From: Cladopsammia gracilis
Taxonomy: Eukaryota > Cnidaria > Anthozoa > Scleractinia > Dendrophylliidae
Direction: 5' to 3'
Length of the DNA: 64,000 nt
NCBI GenBank assembly: GCA_022457155.1
Contig: JAJGOT010000682.1
Span: 250,501 to 314,500, forward strand
The translations under genes were made by a program, and so were the position numbers. Each line of letters begins with the position of its first letter. Position 1 is the stretch's first letter. Below, piece by piece: positions 32,342-40,272 of the stretch. Below the pieces are notes generated by a model. That model was not told where the DNA came from. It saw only the letters and a list, made by a program, of their open reading frames with translations, and did no database searches.

Positions 32342-35211
32342 TTATCTCATCCAGGCAAACAAGCCTGCTAAAGCAAGCGCACCCACACCAATGAGCGCCT
32401 TGCTTACATGATGCGGCTCGATCTTAGTCTCTTGCGTTGGTTCTGGTGTGGGGCCTGGTGTTGGTGTGGGGGCTGGTTGTGGTGTGGGTGTGACCTTTGG
32501 TTTTGGTGCTATGCCCTGTGCCTGTGTCGCCTGTTTGTGAATCGGGTTCGATGGGTGGCTGTTTGGTGGATTAATCTTTGTCGGCCCACCGTCCATGGGG
32601 AGAAGGGAGGCTTTTTTTGTGGCAAGATTGACATCATTAACACCAAGCTTCATCCCTTGCGTTGCCTGCATAAGATTGTTATTGTACCCCACCACGCTTT
32701 CTGTGTTGATAACCATGCGTGACGGCATCAGCCAGCTCCCAGGGGCAACTACAAAGTTTAGCCACACTTTCGTTGCTTGGATGGCCTGCTGATAATGCTG
32801 TACGCTCTTAGATATATCGTTCAGTCTTAAGGCGTCCTCTAAGAGTGTTAAGAAGACTCTCTGCGTTTCGAATGCTCGGCCTCCACTCCCAAGAATGCTG
32901 CTGCGAGTGTTTGCTTGTGCACCAAGAATGCAGTACACAAAGGCCTCGATTGACTGATTCATAAGAGCGAGCCCTGGCTGTGTTAACCCTTGTGCATAAT
33001 TCGGCACAAAGTGCTCGAACTGACTAATCGCGCCCTGGTCGTTACGAACGAAGTATATACCATTTGCTCGATAGTTTGGGTCTTTTCTGTCTGTGACGTG
33101 CTCGTCATCAAACAGAGCTAGATCGGGATCAGGATAGTTGTAGACAGTAGAGTAGGGGCCCTCACCAGGAACCCAAATGTACACATTGCCAAGACCGTGG
33201 TTTTTGCCGTATGTGAAACGGAAGTCAGAATTTGGGTCGACACCGAACTCTTGGCAAACCCTCTTATAAGCGTTGATGTTGAACTTGTTGTCTTTCTGGT
33301 TGAATGTAGGGTCGTCTGGCAAAGCACTCACGCTCTGTTCCCCACCCAGCTTGTAGAGGATTCGCCTTGTTGTGAAATATACTTCTCACACTCATTAATA
33401 ATTCATAAAGTGACCAGCCAATAAATGACGTCCATTTGGGTGAGGTGGACGAGTCTTGATACCCAATGAAACACCAGATCAAGATCTTAAGGGTTTTGAT
33501 TTCAGTTCAAAACCGTGTTTGATCTCAAATCAAACACTTGCATATTAATGAGTTTTGCAACAATACATGTTATTCCACTCAATTATATAATTACATTCGG
33601 AACCTTACATTTCTTTCTTGGTCTTCAAATGTAAGCCCTCTCGTGTGCCATCTTTCGATTCCGCGTCCAATGCTCAGTGAAACAGAGTAAACCTTCAAAA
33701 CAATAATCTGAGTATTATAACTGGAACTTCAACATGACATCGACATTTTAATTTAAAAACAAAATGGACCATTTTTCTCACCTTCGGTCGCCATTATCAA
33801 GAGAATTTAATCCTTCAGCACCTTTTTTCTCTTCTAGAAAGCTTCGGATACCACATACTATGCCACAAACAGTCTTCGGTGGATATCTCTTTCCCGACTT
33901 TTTGGCCACGTCCATGACAAATTTGCTAAGCCAATAATTCAAACTCAATGCGTCCGTTTCTTCAATACGAGCAGAAAGTGACAATCTTGTGAACGGGAAC
34001 TTGAACCGTCCGAGAAGTTTGTCATTTGTAGAAAATGGATGTTGCCCATTTGTTTTTTTTATATTTCGTTGACGAGGGAATAGCTTTATCGACTAGATTT
34101 TCTTCTTCGACAACCGTTTTAGCCTCCCTAAACCGAGACGCTTCTGTTTCGCACATGGTCTCACACAAAATGGCGAAACACAACAAGCTCAATAAAATTA
34201 TGCATGTGACGGCATTTGAAAAGGACAAATCCATAAAAACTAACACTGAATAATTCTGTATTGTTTCATTTGAGAAGCCAGATCAAAAACTTGTGCTTCG
34301 GGTTTGATCAGGGCATCCAAACACCTTGAAACAATAAAAGCACTCGGCCGAAGCGGCCTCGTGCTTTCATTGCTTCTCAGTGTTTGGATGCCCCGATCAA
34401 ACCCTCGCACTCGTTGTTCATCTATTACGTGAAACCTGTAAAATGACCGTAGCTGTGGGGTTAGGGAGAGAGTAGAGTTCTTATCAAACAGAAGGTCACG
34501 CGAGACCCCGCAGACGGTTGTTGCACACCACAGAGCGAAATTCAGTTGTTGTGGCCAGAAACTCATTTGCGGGCCGCCGAGCCACTTTCGGCCGTATTTT
34601 GCGGTTTTGAACGAAATCTGTGTATCTCTGAAAATGTTTCTGTATTTCATTGTGAAATAATCAGTTGGCGTGACATAGATCTTTTGCACTTCATCGTTCA
34701 AGACAGAGCCAATCATCATGTCTTTATCGATTGAGGTGGAGAATTCAACAGCGGGGATTGGTTTTTGTGTGTTTCGGTTTAACGACAACTGATAGGGGAA
34801 ACCGCCAATATACTCTAAGCCGAGGGCGTCTTTCAGGGCTTGTGTCCAATTCTTGTGCGGTATGTCTGAGGGCATAGCCCAGGAGCCTTGCCCCTCTTGG
34901 GAAAGCACTACTGCTGAGGCTTTGTGCTTTTCGTCGAAAGAAACTTCTGTTGTAAATCTTGACATATCAGCGTGCGGGAAACGCCTTTTGAAGTCTGAGA
35001 TAGCCTTAGCCTTGGCAGCTGTAGAGAGTTTTGCAGCCTCCGGAGAACTCATCCAAGCCAGTTGCGGATTTACTGTGGGTTGTGTTGTTCTAGGATGTTG
35101 ATAAATATTAGGGGGGCTATAAAACGGGGGTGGAGGTCCTTAATCGTGACCGCCAATGTCCAGGCCGAGATTTGAACCAGGATTAAAACCGCCAGGGCGT
35201 CTGCCAAACAT
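32342..35211 (-). pseudogene. Large conserved Polinton protein, nonsense plus insertion
   Basis: ATG 35211 (MFGRRPGGFNPGSN) sits on a shared promoter. An in-frame TAA at 35140-35142 is followed by the same open frame (MSSPEAAKLSTAAKAK at 35052, DYFTMKYRNIFRDT) down to about 34429. There the Crypton-like repeat interrupts it. The frame resumes beyond the repeat (RRILYKLGGEQSVSALPDDP), through FGVDPNSDFRFTYGKNHGLG and SIEAFVYCILGAQANTRSS, to a Pro/Thr linker and a C-terminal hydrophobic helix (KALIGVGALALAGLFAWM). Roughly 600 residues originally. I recognise it as a recurrent cnidarian Polinton protein of unknown function, probably structural and membrane-anchored. Confidence 0.72.
33383..34428. 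repeat. Crypton-derived interspersed repeat, copy C
   Basis: The third copy of the family at 106-940 and 4661-5770, inserted in a Polinton gene so its borders are known. TAC lies just outside its left start (33380-33382) and again at its right end (34426-34428). The minus strand (33984-33778) encodes LSLNYWLSKFVMDV, PPKTVCGIVCGIRSFLEEKK and LNSLDNGDRR, the best-preserved version of the QRICH1/ZMYM/Crypton-type N-terminal recombinase domain. The 3' hairpin here uses GATCAGGGCATCCAAACACC arms rather than the GGGGCTCCAAACACC of copy A. No catalytic YR domain is present. Confidence 0.75.
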
Positions 35212-35238
35212 GATTATATAAATATATTTATATACACA
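35212..35238. promoter_or_regulatory. 27-bp bidirectional late-type promoter
   Basis: Divergent ATGs at 35211 (minus) and 35239 (plus) are separated only by AT-rich sequence. ATTATATAA (35214-35222) serves the minus gene and TTATATAC (35228-35235) the plus gene. Confidence 0.65.
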
Positions 35239-35904
35239 ATGGTTGTGTTAACAATCGTCGCACCTTCGAACCCTCACACCATCTACTTCAATCACCCGCT
35301 TCAGAAACCGAGCTACATCCGGCTTTTATCCGCCACGATTTATAATTCGTGGTTTAATCTAAAACAAAGAGGTGAGATTACATTAACTACTAACCCTAAT
35401 GAACACAAGACTACCAGAAGAATACTTGAAGGGCATTACACTATTGATAGATTGGCAAAAGAATTTGAAGAAGCCTTCGAAGGTAACTTTAAATTAAAAA
35501 CCGAAACAAATACTCCAGTTGGCCAGATGACAATTGCCAAACTTTATTCTGAGGGGGTGAAGCTTGACCGCGATCTGTCTGAATTGCTTGGTATAAGTCC
35601 TAAATTGCTCTTTATAACATTCATCAAAGGATTAACATCACCAAGCACTTACTTTATCCACTGTGATCTGGTCGATAAAGAACAAAACCTACTCAATGGT
35701 AAGCCTTCTACAGTTTTGGCTAAATTTGATCTTCGTGGAAAGGCCTATGAGAAAGTTTTCTATGAAACAACACAGCAGAACATCTTGCGTGACATCTCGT
35801 CTGGCGATTATGTAAACAGCATAACTCTGTCTGTTAGGGATGAACACAATGACCTTTTTGACTTCAATAACATGCCGCTTGAATTTGAACTTGAGATAAA
35901 TTAA
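35239..35904 (+). CDS. Polinton minor capsid (penton-like) protein
   Basis: A 221-residue intact frame, ATG 35239. Beta-rich with YFNHPLQKPSYIRLLSATIY and NSWFNLKQRGEITL near the start, STYFIHCDLVDKEQNLLNGK in the middle and NSITLSVRDEHNDLFDFNNM at the end. This pattern and size match the minor capsid or penton-type single jelly-roll protein of Polintons, which would close the fivefold vertices. It is followed 19 bp later by another plus-strand gene and shares a 27-bp promoter with the large minus-strand gene. Confidence 0.75.
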   Translation: MVVLTIVAPSNPHTIYFNHPLQKPSYIRLLSATIYNSWFNLKQRGEITLTTNPNEHKTTRRILEGHYTIDRLAKEFEEAFEGNFKLKTETNTPVGQMTIAKLYSEGVKLDRDLSELLGISPKLLFITFIKGLTSPSTYFIHCDLVDKEQNLLNGKPSTVLAKFDLRGKAYEKVFYETTQQNILRDISSGDYVNSITLSVRDEHNDLFDFNNMPLEFELEIN

Positions 35905-35906
35905 AA

Positions 35907-35916
35907 TATATTATAG
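35907..35916 (+). promoter_or_regulatory. late-type TATA box
   Basis: TATATTATAG, 7 bp before ATG 35924, in a 19-bp gap between two plus-strand genes. Confidence 0.45.
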
Positions 35917-35923
35917 ACAAACA

Positions 35924-36601
35924 ATGAGCTCGGCTAACGTGTTGCCATCATCAGCTCCTGAATACAGCGAGACTCAATCACTTTACCCAGTCTTATCCAA
36001 CGGTGAAGACTTTAGACTCAAGAAAATCTCTGACTTGCAAAAGGAGCTTGAGTCGGAGGCTAATCATTACAGGCAAGTTGCTAAGAAATACAAGCGAACA
36101 CACACCATTATTCTCGGAACCGCAGTAAGTTTTGGTTTCATTTCTACAGGCTTGTCTACAGCCACAATCGCCACAGCTCTGAGCGGAGTTGGGCTCGTCG
36201 CCAGCCCTGTTATTGGGGGTGTTGCTGTTATTACAAGTTTTTCAGCGGCCGGCCTCACTGTGTTTAGCAGGCGGCTCGAGAAAAAGATCAGGAAACACGA
36301 GAAAATATATACACTCGCCCTTGCTAAACGAAACTCTGTCTTTGAGCTGGTTTCAAAGGCTCTAACTGACAAGAGTATCAGCGATTCAGAGTTCAAAATA
36401 ATCCTGCGTGAGGTCGAAAGATATTATGAACTAAAGAACGAAATACGCTCTGGTGAAACAAAGACCACCAAAGTAAACAAGGAAACTCAAACTCCAGACC
36501 TTGAAAAACTCAGAGGCAAGCTTCGCAAAGAAGTAAAAGAAGAATTTCAAAAAAAGATAAATCGTCTTACCGCTGTGTCCAAGTCAGATTTGAAAGAGTA
36601 A
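35924..36601 (+). CDS. Conserved Polinton protein with hydrophobic hairpin (225 aa)
   Basis: Intact frame from ATG 35924 (MSSANVLPSSAPEYSETQS). A leader ending YPVLSNGEDFRLKKI precedes a coiled helix (DLQKELESEANHYRQVAKKY). Two hydrophobic stretches (ILGTAVSFGFISTGLST and GLVASPVIGGVAVITSF) follow, then a basic helix (RRLEKKIRKHEKI) and a charged C-terminus. A recurrent cnidarian Polinton family, function unknown. The hydrophobic hairpin suggests membrane insertion or lysis, but that is speculation. Confidence 0.7.
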   Translation: MSSANVLPSSAPEYSETQSLYPVLSNGEDFRLKKISDLQKELESEANHYRQVAKKYKRTHTIILGTAVSFGFISTGLSTATIATALSGVGLVASPVIGGVAVITSFSAAGLTVFSRRLEKKIRKHEKIYTLALAKRNSVFELVSKALTDKSISDSEFKIILREVERYYELKNEIRSGETKTTKVNKETQTPDLEKLRGKLRKEVKEEFQKKINRLTAVSKSDLKE

Positions 36602-37090
36602 ACTCGGGTTTCTCGCTTTCTATAACAAAAGAACGCAATTGTGTGACAAAGCGTGACACATAACGAAAAGGGACAAAACCCTAGTCAGGGGGTGCTCTGG
36701 TGGCTGTTTCTGTTTGCCTAGCCTAGGACTTTCGCCTCACCGAAGTGAGGACTAACTCCTGACAAGCGAGTTGTCATTTCCCATTTAGCCTCTGGGAGCG
36801 AGGTCGAGTTCTCCTAGGAGATCTCTGGTTGAGCACCCCCCTGTATCAGTTGGGCCGGAGCTGGTTCACCAGGGGGTCACTAACTGACTCAGCAACCCCA
36901 CTACCCCTGGTCCGAGACATCGCATTAGCCGTAAGCAGGATTCAGTGGCGGCCAACCACACCTCTCTGAGTTATACCGAATTACAGACAACATAATATAT
37001 GGTGCGAAAAGGTCTTTTATATTCGAGAAAGTTGCCGTGCTTTCACATGTGGTAACTCATAAAGAACTACGCATGCGCAAATGATGTGTG
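36602..37090. ncRNA. structured intergenic region, candidate noncoding RNA or cis-signal
   Basis: The only long non-coding gap among the Polinton's intact genes. CAGGGGGTGCTC (36686-36697) pairs with GAGCACCCCC-CTG (36831-36843) with one bulged C. The enclosed hairpins are CCTCAC/GTGAGG with a CGAA loop (36735-36750), TGACAA/TTGTCA (36760-36776), CCTC/GAGG (36789-36803) and CTCCTAGGAG (36811-36820). A further stem pairs CCAGGGG (36869-) with CCCCTGG (36904-36910). It is much richer in G+C than the neighbouring spacers. No protein frame spans it. It could be an RNA, a replication or packaging signal, or a leader for the VLTF3-like gene. Confidence 0.4.
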
Positions 37091-37091
37091 A

Positions 37092-37124
37092 CCAATTGAA
37101 TATTTGTAATTTCTACTTATAAAC
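37092..37124 (+). promoter_or_regulatory. early-type promoter, VLTF3-like gene
   Basis: CCAATTGA (37092-37099), a 17-bp spacer, then TTATAAAC (37117-37124) directly before ATG 37125. Confidence 0.6.
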
Positions 37125-37906
37125 ATGAATGCTAAACTTCACAAACGCTTCAACGATTCTGAAGCCTTCTACGAGGCTGAACTTTATAAACGCTTCAACG
37201 AGCAAATCTCTGCCGTCAGATGTATGGATGAAAATAATAAATACAAGACTCAACTAGAGCGCTTGGATCTAAAGCACAAATTCATCCGGCTGCAAGGCTT
37301 CTATGGCAGTGATTACAGACCTGAGTTTTTACGCACACAACTACAAGAGAAGCTCCAAAGCATCTTTGAATCTCTTTCTTTGACCGCTAGACAAGAACAA
37401 ATCCAGCGGTATCGAGAAAACAGTTTTGTGTTCATTTTAAACAGAACAAACAAAAATATAAAATCGTGTCAAAGCTGTGGAGGATATTTTACACTCATGT
37501 CTGAATCCATAGAAGTTGTCTGCAATAACTGCAGCCAAATTGAACTACTAGACGACGTTGCCTTTTCTCGTGTAGACCTTTACAACAGAGGAAAAGATCT
37601 AGGCACAAAAAGTTATAATTTCAAATATCGGCTTAATCAGCTATTCAGAAATAAATCTCCGAGATTAACCGATGACGAAATTAAACAAACTGTCTATGTT
37701 TACACAAACGTGAAACCTCATCTACCTAACAACACGTCATATAATTTCGCAATTCATAAAATCTTGGCCCTAATTCTGCCAGAGGGCCCAAGAAAACAAA
37801 CTTTTATCTTACATACGACTTCCGAGGCAATCTGTGTCTAAAATACGAGCCGTATTGGCAGGCAGCAATTCAGGCTGAAGAAATTGCTCCGCCAATTTAT
37901 TCATGA
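37125..37906 (+). pseudogene. VLTF3-like zinc-ribbon transcription factor, C-terminal frameshift
   Basis: ATG 37125 (MNAKLHKRFNDSEAFYE). A helical N-terminus leads to a zinc ribbon C115-x2-C118-x14-C133-x2-C136 (CQSCGGYFTLMS..VVCNNC). Next come YNFKYRLNQLFRNKSPRLTD and NTSYNFAIHKILALIL, resembling the helical part of poxvirus-type late transcription factor VLTF3. The annotated frame stops at 37841. A second frame, starting near 37790 and running to a stop near 37906 (LKYEPYWQAAIQAEE), looks like the true C-terminus, so one frameshift is likely. VLTF3-type proteins direct late-gene transcription in cytoplasmic DNA viruses, which suits the two promoter classes here. Assignment is by motif resemblance. 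Confidence 0.55.
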
Positions 37907-38372
37907 GAAATGTCTCAACTAGATCTTTGTCGTCACGCATTGTCTTGCGATGCTGAAGTTGGCCTTCTGTCGAGGAACTTTGCTTTCCGAGATCTGGAGT
38001 TAGTGTTGCCGCTTTCTCAATTAGAAAGGCCTCCAACATGGCACTGTCATCGCCGATGTTGTCTTCAAAAGTTTCACCAGGTATGGTTTTGTTAAGTTGT
38101 TTTTGGTTTGATAAATTTTCATGAAACCGGTTGATCGATTCGTGAATATTTTCTAAGAAATTTAGTCGTTTTGTTTCCCAGATTGTTATATCTAGAAGCT
38201 TCCATGAAAAGAAGGCAACTGTCTTATAATAGTTTGGGGGCCAAGCTTCACTGAATGTAATTCTGTTTATTTCCTTCAAAAAATCTAAATCGCTTCGTTT
38301 CTGATCCTCATCATAGCTCATATAAAACCAATCACTGCTACACACGAAATCTCCAGATGAAATTCCTCTCAT
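37809..38372 (-). CDS. Polinton protein of unknown function (187 aa)
   Basis: ATG 38372 overlaps the stop of the YqaJ-like gene (ATGA), so the two are coupled on one transcript. Contains MSYDEDQKRSDLDFLKE, ITFSEAWPPNYYKTVAFFSW and a repeated helical motif (EAFLIEKAA / ETFLMNKLAEQF). No domain recognised. It converges on the VLTF3-like gene and overlaps its 3' end. Confidence 0.55.
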   Translation of the reverse strand: MRGISSGDFVCSSDWFYMSYDEDQKRSDLDFLKEINRITFSEAWPPNYYKTVAFFSWKLLDITIWETKRLNFLENIHESINRFHENLSNQKQLNKTIPGETFEDNIGDDSAMLEAFLIEKAATLTPDLGKQSSSTEGQLQHRKTMRDDKDLVETFLMNKLAEQFLQPELLPANTARILDTDCLGSRM

Positions 38373-39088
38373 AATTTTTCAAACATAGCTGTTGATTTTG
38401 TTGCGCCGAGGTCAAGTAATTTTGTCTGACCCGGAAATAATTTTTGTTTGGAAGATAGAAGATAAATACCACATGCACGTGCTGATGGTTTTTTCGTTTT
38501 GTGTACAACCCCTTTGTTTGGAAAGGAATTATGTTCAAGGCTAAGGCCAAGCTGCTTCAAAGAACACATTCTGAAATAGGCATCTACAAACAAGCCTTTG
38601 TTAACTCTCTCACCGCTGAGAGCAAGGCCGGTTTGTATTTGATCACAATACTGTTTAGGAATTTTTTTGCATGCGATCTTTCTGGTGTAAGGGCACTTAA
38701 ACTCTAACAAGACAATTGTCTCGTCTTTGTGTGAGAAATATCCGTCTGGGCTGAAAGTAACCTTTCCAAAAAGAGGGTGATCCTTTGCAAGATTTAGAGA
38801 GCCCATATATCCAAAACCTTTGACAGAATGTTTCTTCTCAAAGTATTCACGGACTAGAAACTCAAACAATGTGCCCCAAGCGCAGGCCACATTTTTGCTC
38901 ATGTCGATGGGGTTTACTTTTTTGCGAATTAGACTTGACTGACTCTCAAATGGCGAAGACCCTGTCAAGGCAGAGATCTCCGATGCTCTGATTGTATTTT
39001 GTCTGGCTTTGACCCATTCTTCGCTCCTTTGAATCAGACCAGTCTCGCGTGATTTAAGGAAGGCCTTGAAAGCTTTCACGTTTGCCAT
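38369..39088 (-). CDS. YqaJ-like exonuclease/recombinase
   Basis: Start at ATG 39088 (MANVKAFKAFLKSRET), 8 bp after GTATATAC; the frame upstream has only a TTG. About 239 residues. PD-(D/E)XK-type features are IRASEISALTGSSPF, GTLFEFLVREYFEKK (Glu near 76), FSPDGYF (Asp near 115) and LLEFKCPY (Glu129-x-Lys131). YqaJ-type nucleases resect DNA ends for single-strand annealing recombination and occur in several large DNA viruses and Polintons. The frame is intact. Its early-type promoter groups it with PolB. Confidence 0.8.
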   Translation of the reverse strand: MANVKAFKAFLKSRETGLIQRSEEWVKARQNTIRASEISALTGSSPFESQSSLIRKKVNPIDMSKNVACAWGTLFEFLVREYFEKKHSVKGFGYMGSLNLAKDHPLFGKVTFSPDGYFSHKDETIVLLEFKCPYTRKIACKKIPKQYCDQIQTGLALSGERVNKGLFVDAYFRMCSLKQLGLSLEHNSFPNKGVVHKTKKPSARACGIYLLSSKQKLFPGQTKLLDLGATKSTAMFEKL

Positions 39089-39096
39089 GTGGGTGG

Positions 39097-39128
39097 GTAT
39101 ATACAGGGGGTGTGATTTCTCCAATTGG
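39097..39128 (-). promoter_or_regulatory. early-type promoter, YqaJ-like gene
   Basis: On the minus strand CCAATTGG (39128-39121) followed by AGAAATCAC, a 16-bp spacer, then GTATATAC (39104-39097) and ATG 39088. Confidence 0.65.
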
Positions 39129-39182
39129 TGATAAGCCCTGTTGAGGTGATCTCATGTCGGATCAGCATTCACAAACACTGTG
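39118..39182. repeat. partial duplicate of the inner right TIR
   Basis: TTCTCCAATTGGTG .. ATCAGCATTCACAAACACTG resembles 39449-39495 (TTCTCCAATTGGTG .. GCCAGCATTCACAAGCACTG), with about 13 extra bases. It sits at the other side of the 82-residue gene, whose stop codon lies inside it. The gene and terminal repeat may have been added outside an older right end. Confidence 0.5.
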
Positions 39183-39414
39183 CCACAAGCTGTTGTGGAG
39201 TCAGTCTTTGCGCAGCTTCGATTATATATTGCGGTACAATAGATGGAGGGGGTATAGGGGCAGGAGATATTTGATCTACAGTTTGTAGAAAGTGTTTGCA
39301 GTCTTCAAATTTTAGATGTGAACATCCAAGACAAAGAAGACTTCCATGCCTTGAATTGTTGAATTTTATTCGTTTAAGTGATTGAGTCTTAACACACTTT
39401 CTTCCTCTCCCCAT
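39169..39414 (-). CDS. small cysteine-containing Polinton protein (about 81 aa)
   Basis: True ATG at 39414 (MGRGRKCVKTQSLKRI); an upstream GTG is not a plausible eukaryotic start. A basic N-terminus precedes SLLCLGCSHLKFEDCKHFL, whose Cys and His residues could bind zinc, and a Pro-rich region then TPQQLVAQ. No family recognised. It is the outermost gene at the right end, next to the TIR, with an early-type promoter, so it may be a regulator. Confidence 0.5.
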   Translation of the reverse strand: MGRGRKCVKTQSLKRIKFNNSRHGSLLCLGCSHLKFEDCKHFLQTVDQISPAPIPPPSIVPQYIIEAAQRLTPQQLVAQCL

Positions 39415-39427
39415 TGTCACAATGTGT

Positions 39428-39461
39428 GTATATACCTACGGGAGGGGCTTTCTCCAATTGG
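39428..39461 (-). promoter_or_regulatory. early-type promoter, right-end gene
   Basis: On the minus strand CCAATTGGAGAAAG (from 39461), an 18-bp spacer, then GTATATAC (39435-39428), with ATG 13 bp later. It lies in the inner part of the right TIR, so the left TIR carries a degraded version of it. Confidence 0.6.
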
Positions 39462-39706
39462 TGGTCTCGTGCCGGGCCAGCATTCACAAGCACTGAGTAG
39501 TATAGGGGCTTGGTGCATCCGAGACCACCTCCAAACGCCCGAATAACCGCTTATTTTGGGAACTCACGAACGCCCGAGTTACGGGCCCCCAGGGCGAATG
39601 CAATGAGCCCTGGGGGCCCGGTAGCTCGGGCGTTCGTGAGTTCCCAAATTAAGCGGTTATTCAGGCGTTTGGAGGCGGTCTCGGATCACCAAGCCCCTAT
39701 ACTACT
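39443..39706. repeat. Polinton right terminal inverted repeat, palindromic
   Basis: The last 211 bp (39496-39706) are a palindrome ending CCCCTATACTACT, and about 50 bp inside it match the left end inverted. Followed by the GAACA duplication (39707-39711). Confidence 0.9.
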
Positions 39707-40000
39707 GAACAGGAGCTCACGTCCATTCGCACGGCATCCCAGTGCAAGGCTAAAATGAAGAATCTCAAAGATGAATACAAGCATGTGAAAGATCACAACA
39801 ACAAAAGTGGGTACGTCAAATCAGCCCCACATTAAAAGGCCGAAAAGGAAAGAATCCAGCGGCCAAAGCTCCGGCAGCACCGAGTATTTTGCCTTCCTGA
39901 ACGAAAGCCAAAAACGTGACCACGACTTTTTTGAACGGCTGGCTGAAAAGAAGGGGGAGAGAATTAAAAAGCCAGCAAATGATGTTCTCGATGGTTAAAG
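39707..40000 (+). pseudogene. Myb/SANT-like Harbinger protein, 3' part
   Basis: The frame broken by the Polinton resumes here (ELTSIRTASQCKAKMKNLKDEY), completing the trihelix domain, then stops soon after NNKSG. A further piece in another frame (GTSNQPHIKRPKRKESSGQ, FLNESQKRDHDFFERLAEKK) looks like the protein's basic C-terminus. An internal deletion or lost intron has therefore also damaged the gene. Confidence 0.7.
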
Positions 40001-40272
40001 AAGTGGCAAAGATCTTTAAGGGAGAATAAAGTGCCCGCATAAATAGTACTTTGTATGGACAAGGGTTTCATCAACTGAAGTCCGCGAACTTTTCTCTTTT
40101 TAATAACGTTTCGTTTACAGTATAATAATCACAAACCCATGATTTACTGACAAATTTTACCAATCATTTTAGAACTTATCATGAAAACACGCTACTTAAT
40201 TTTTGGTTGAAAAATTGTTGTTACCAATTAAAACATTGAATTTACTTTTCGTCCACGCCAACATACTTTGGG

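Larger units (their letters stand above)
14446..39706. mobile_element. Polinton/Maverick-type virus-like transposon (25.3 kb, degraded)
   Basis: The ends are AGTAGTATAGGGGCTTGG and its inverse, with the 5'-AG..CT-3' termini typical of Polintons, about 260-bp inverted repeats and a GAACA duplication. Hallmark genes are PolB, rve integrase, packaging ATPase, double-jelly-roll-type MCP and a minor capsid protein. Other genes are VLTF3-like, YqaJ-like and small membrane proteins. I found no adenovirus-type cysteine protease. Insertions are an L2/CR1-like element (22676-28823), a Crypton-like repeat (33383-34428) and an internal palindrome (15448-15689). PolB, integrase and at least four other genes are broken, so it is no longer autonomous. 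Confidence 0.9.

Noticed and set aside
33192..33331. Independent gene starting at 33331
   Set aside because: The apparent start is GTG and the frame continues upstream into the Crypton-like repeat; it is the 3' half of the gene starting at 35211.
36686..36910. Structured region as a named ribozyme, group I intron or VA-type RNA
   Set aside because: The stems are clear but I could not match any known consensus or convincing pol III A/B boxes.
38338..38707. Small ORFs inside the YqaJ-like gene
   Set aside because: Antisense or out-of-frame shadows of an intact conserved gene.
14446..39706. Adenovirus-type cysteine protease expected in Polintons
   Set aside because: I searched the unassigned ORFs for a His..Asp/Glu..Cys arrangement and saw none convincing, so none is annotated.
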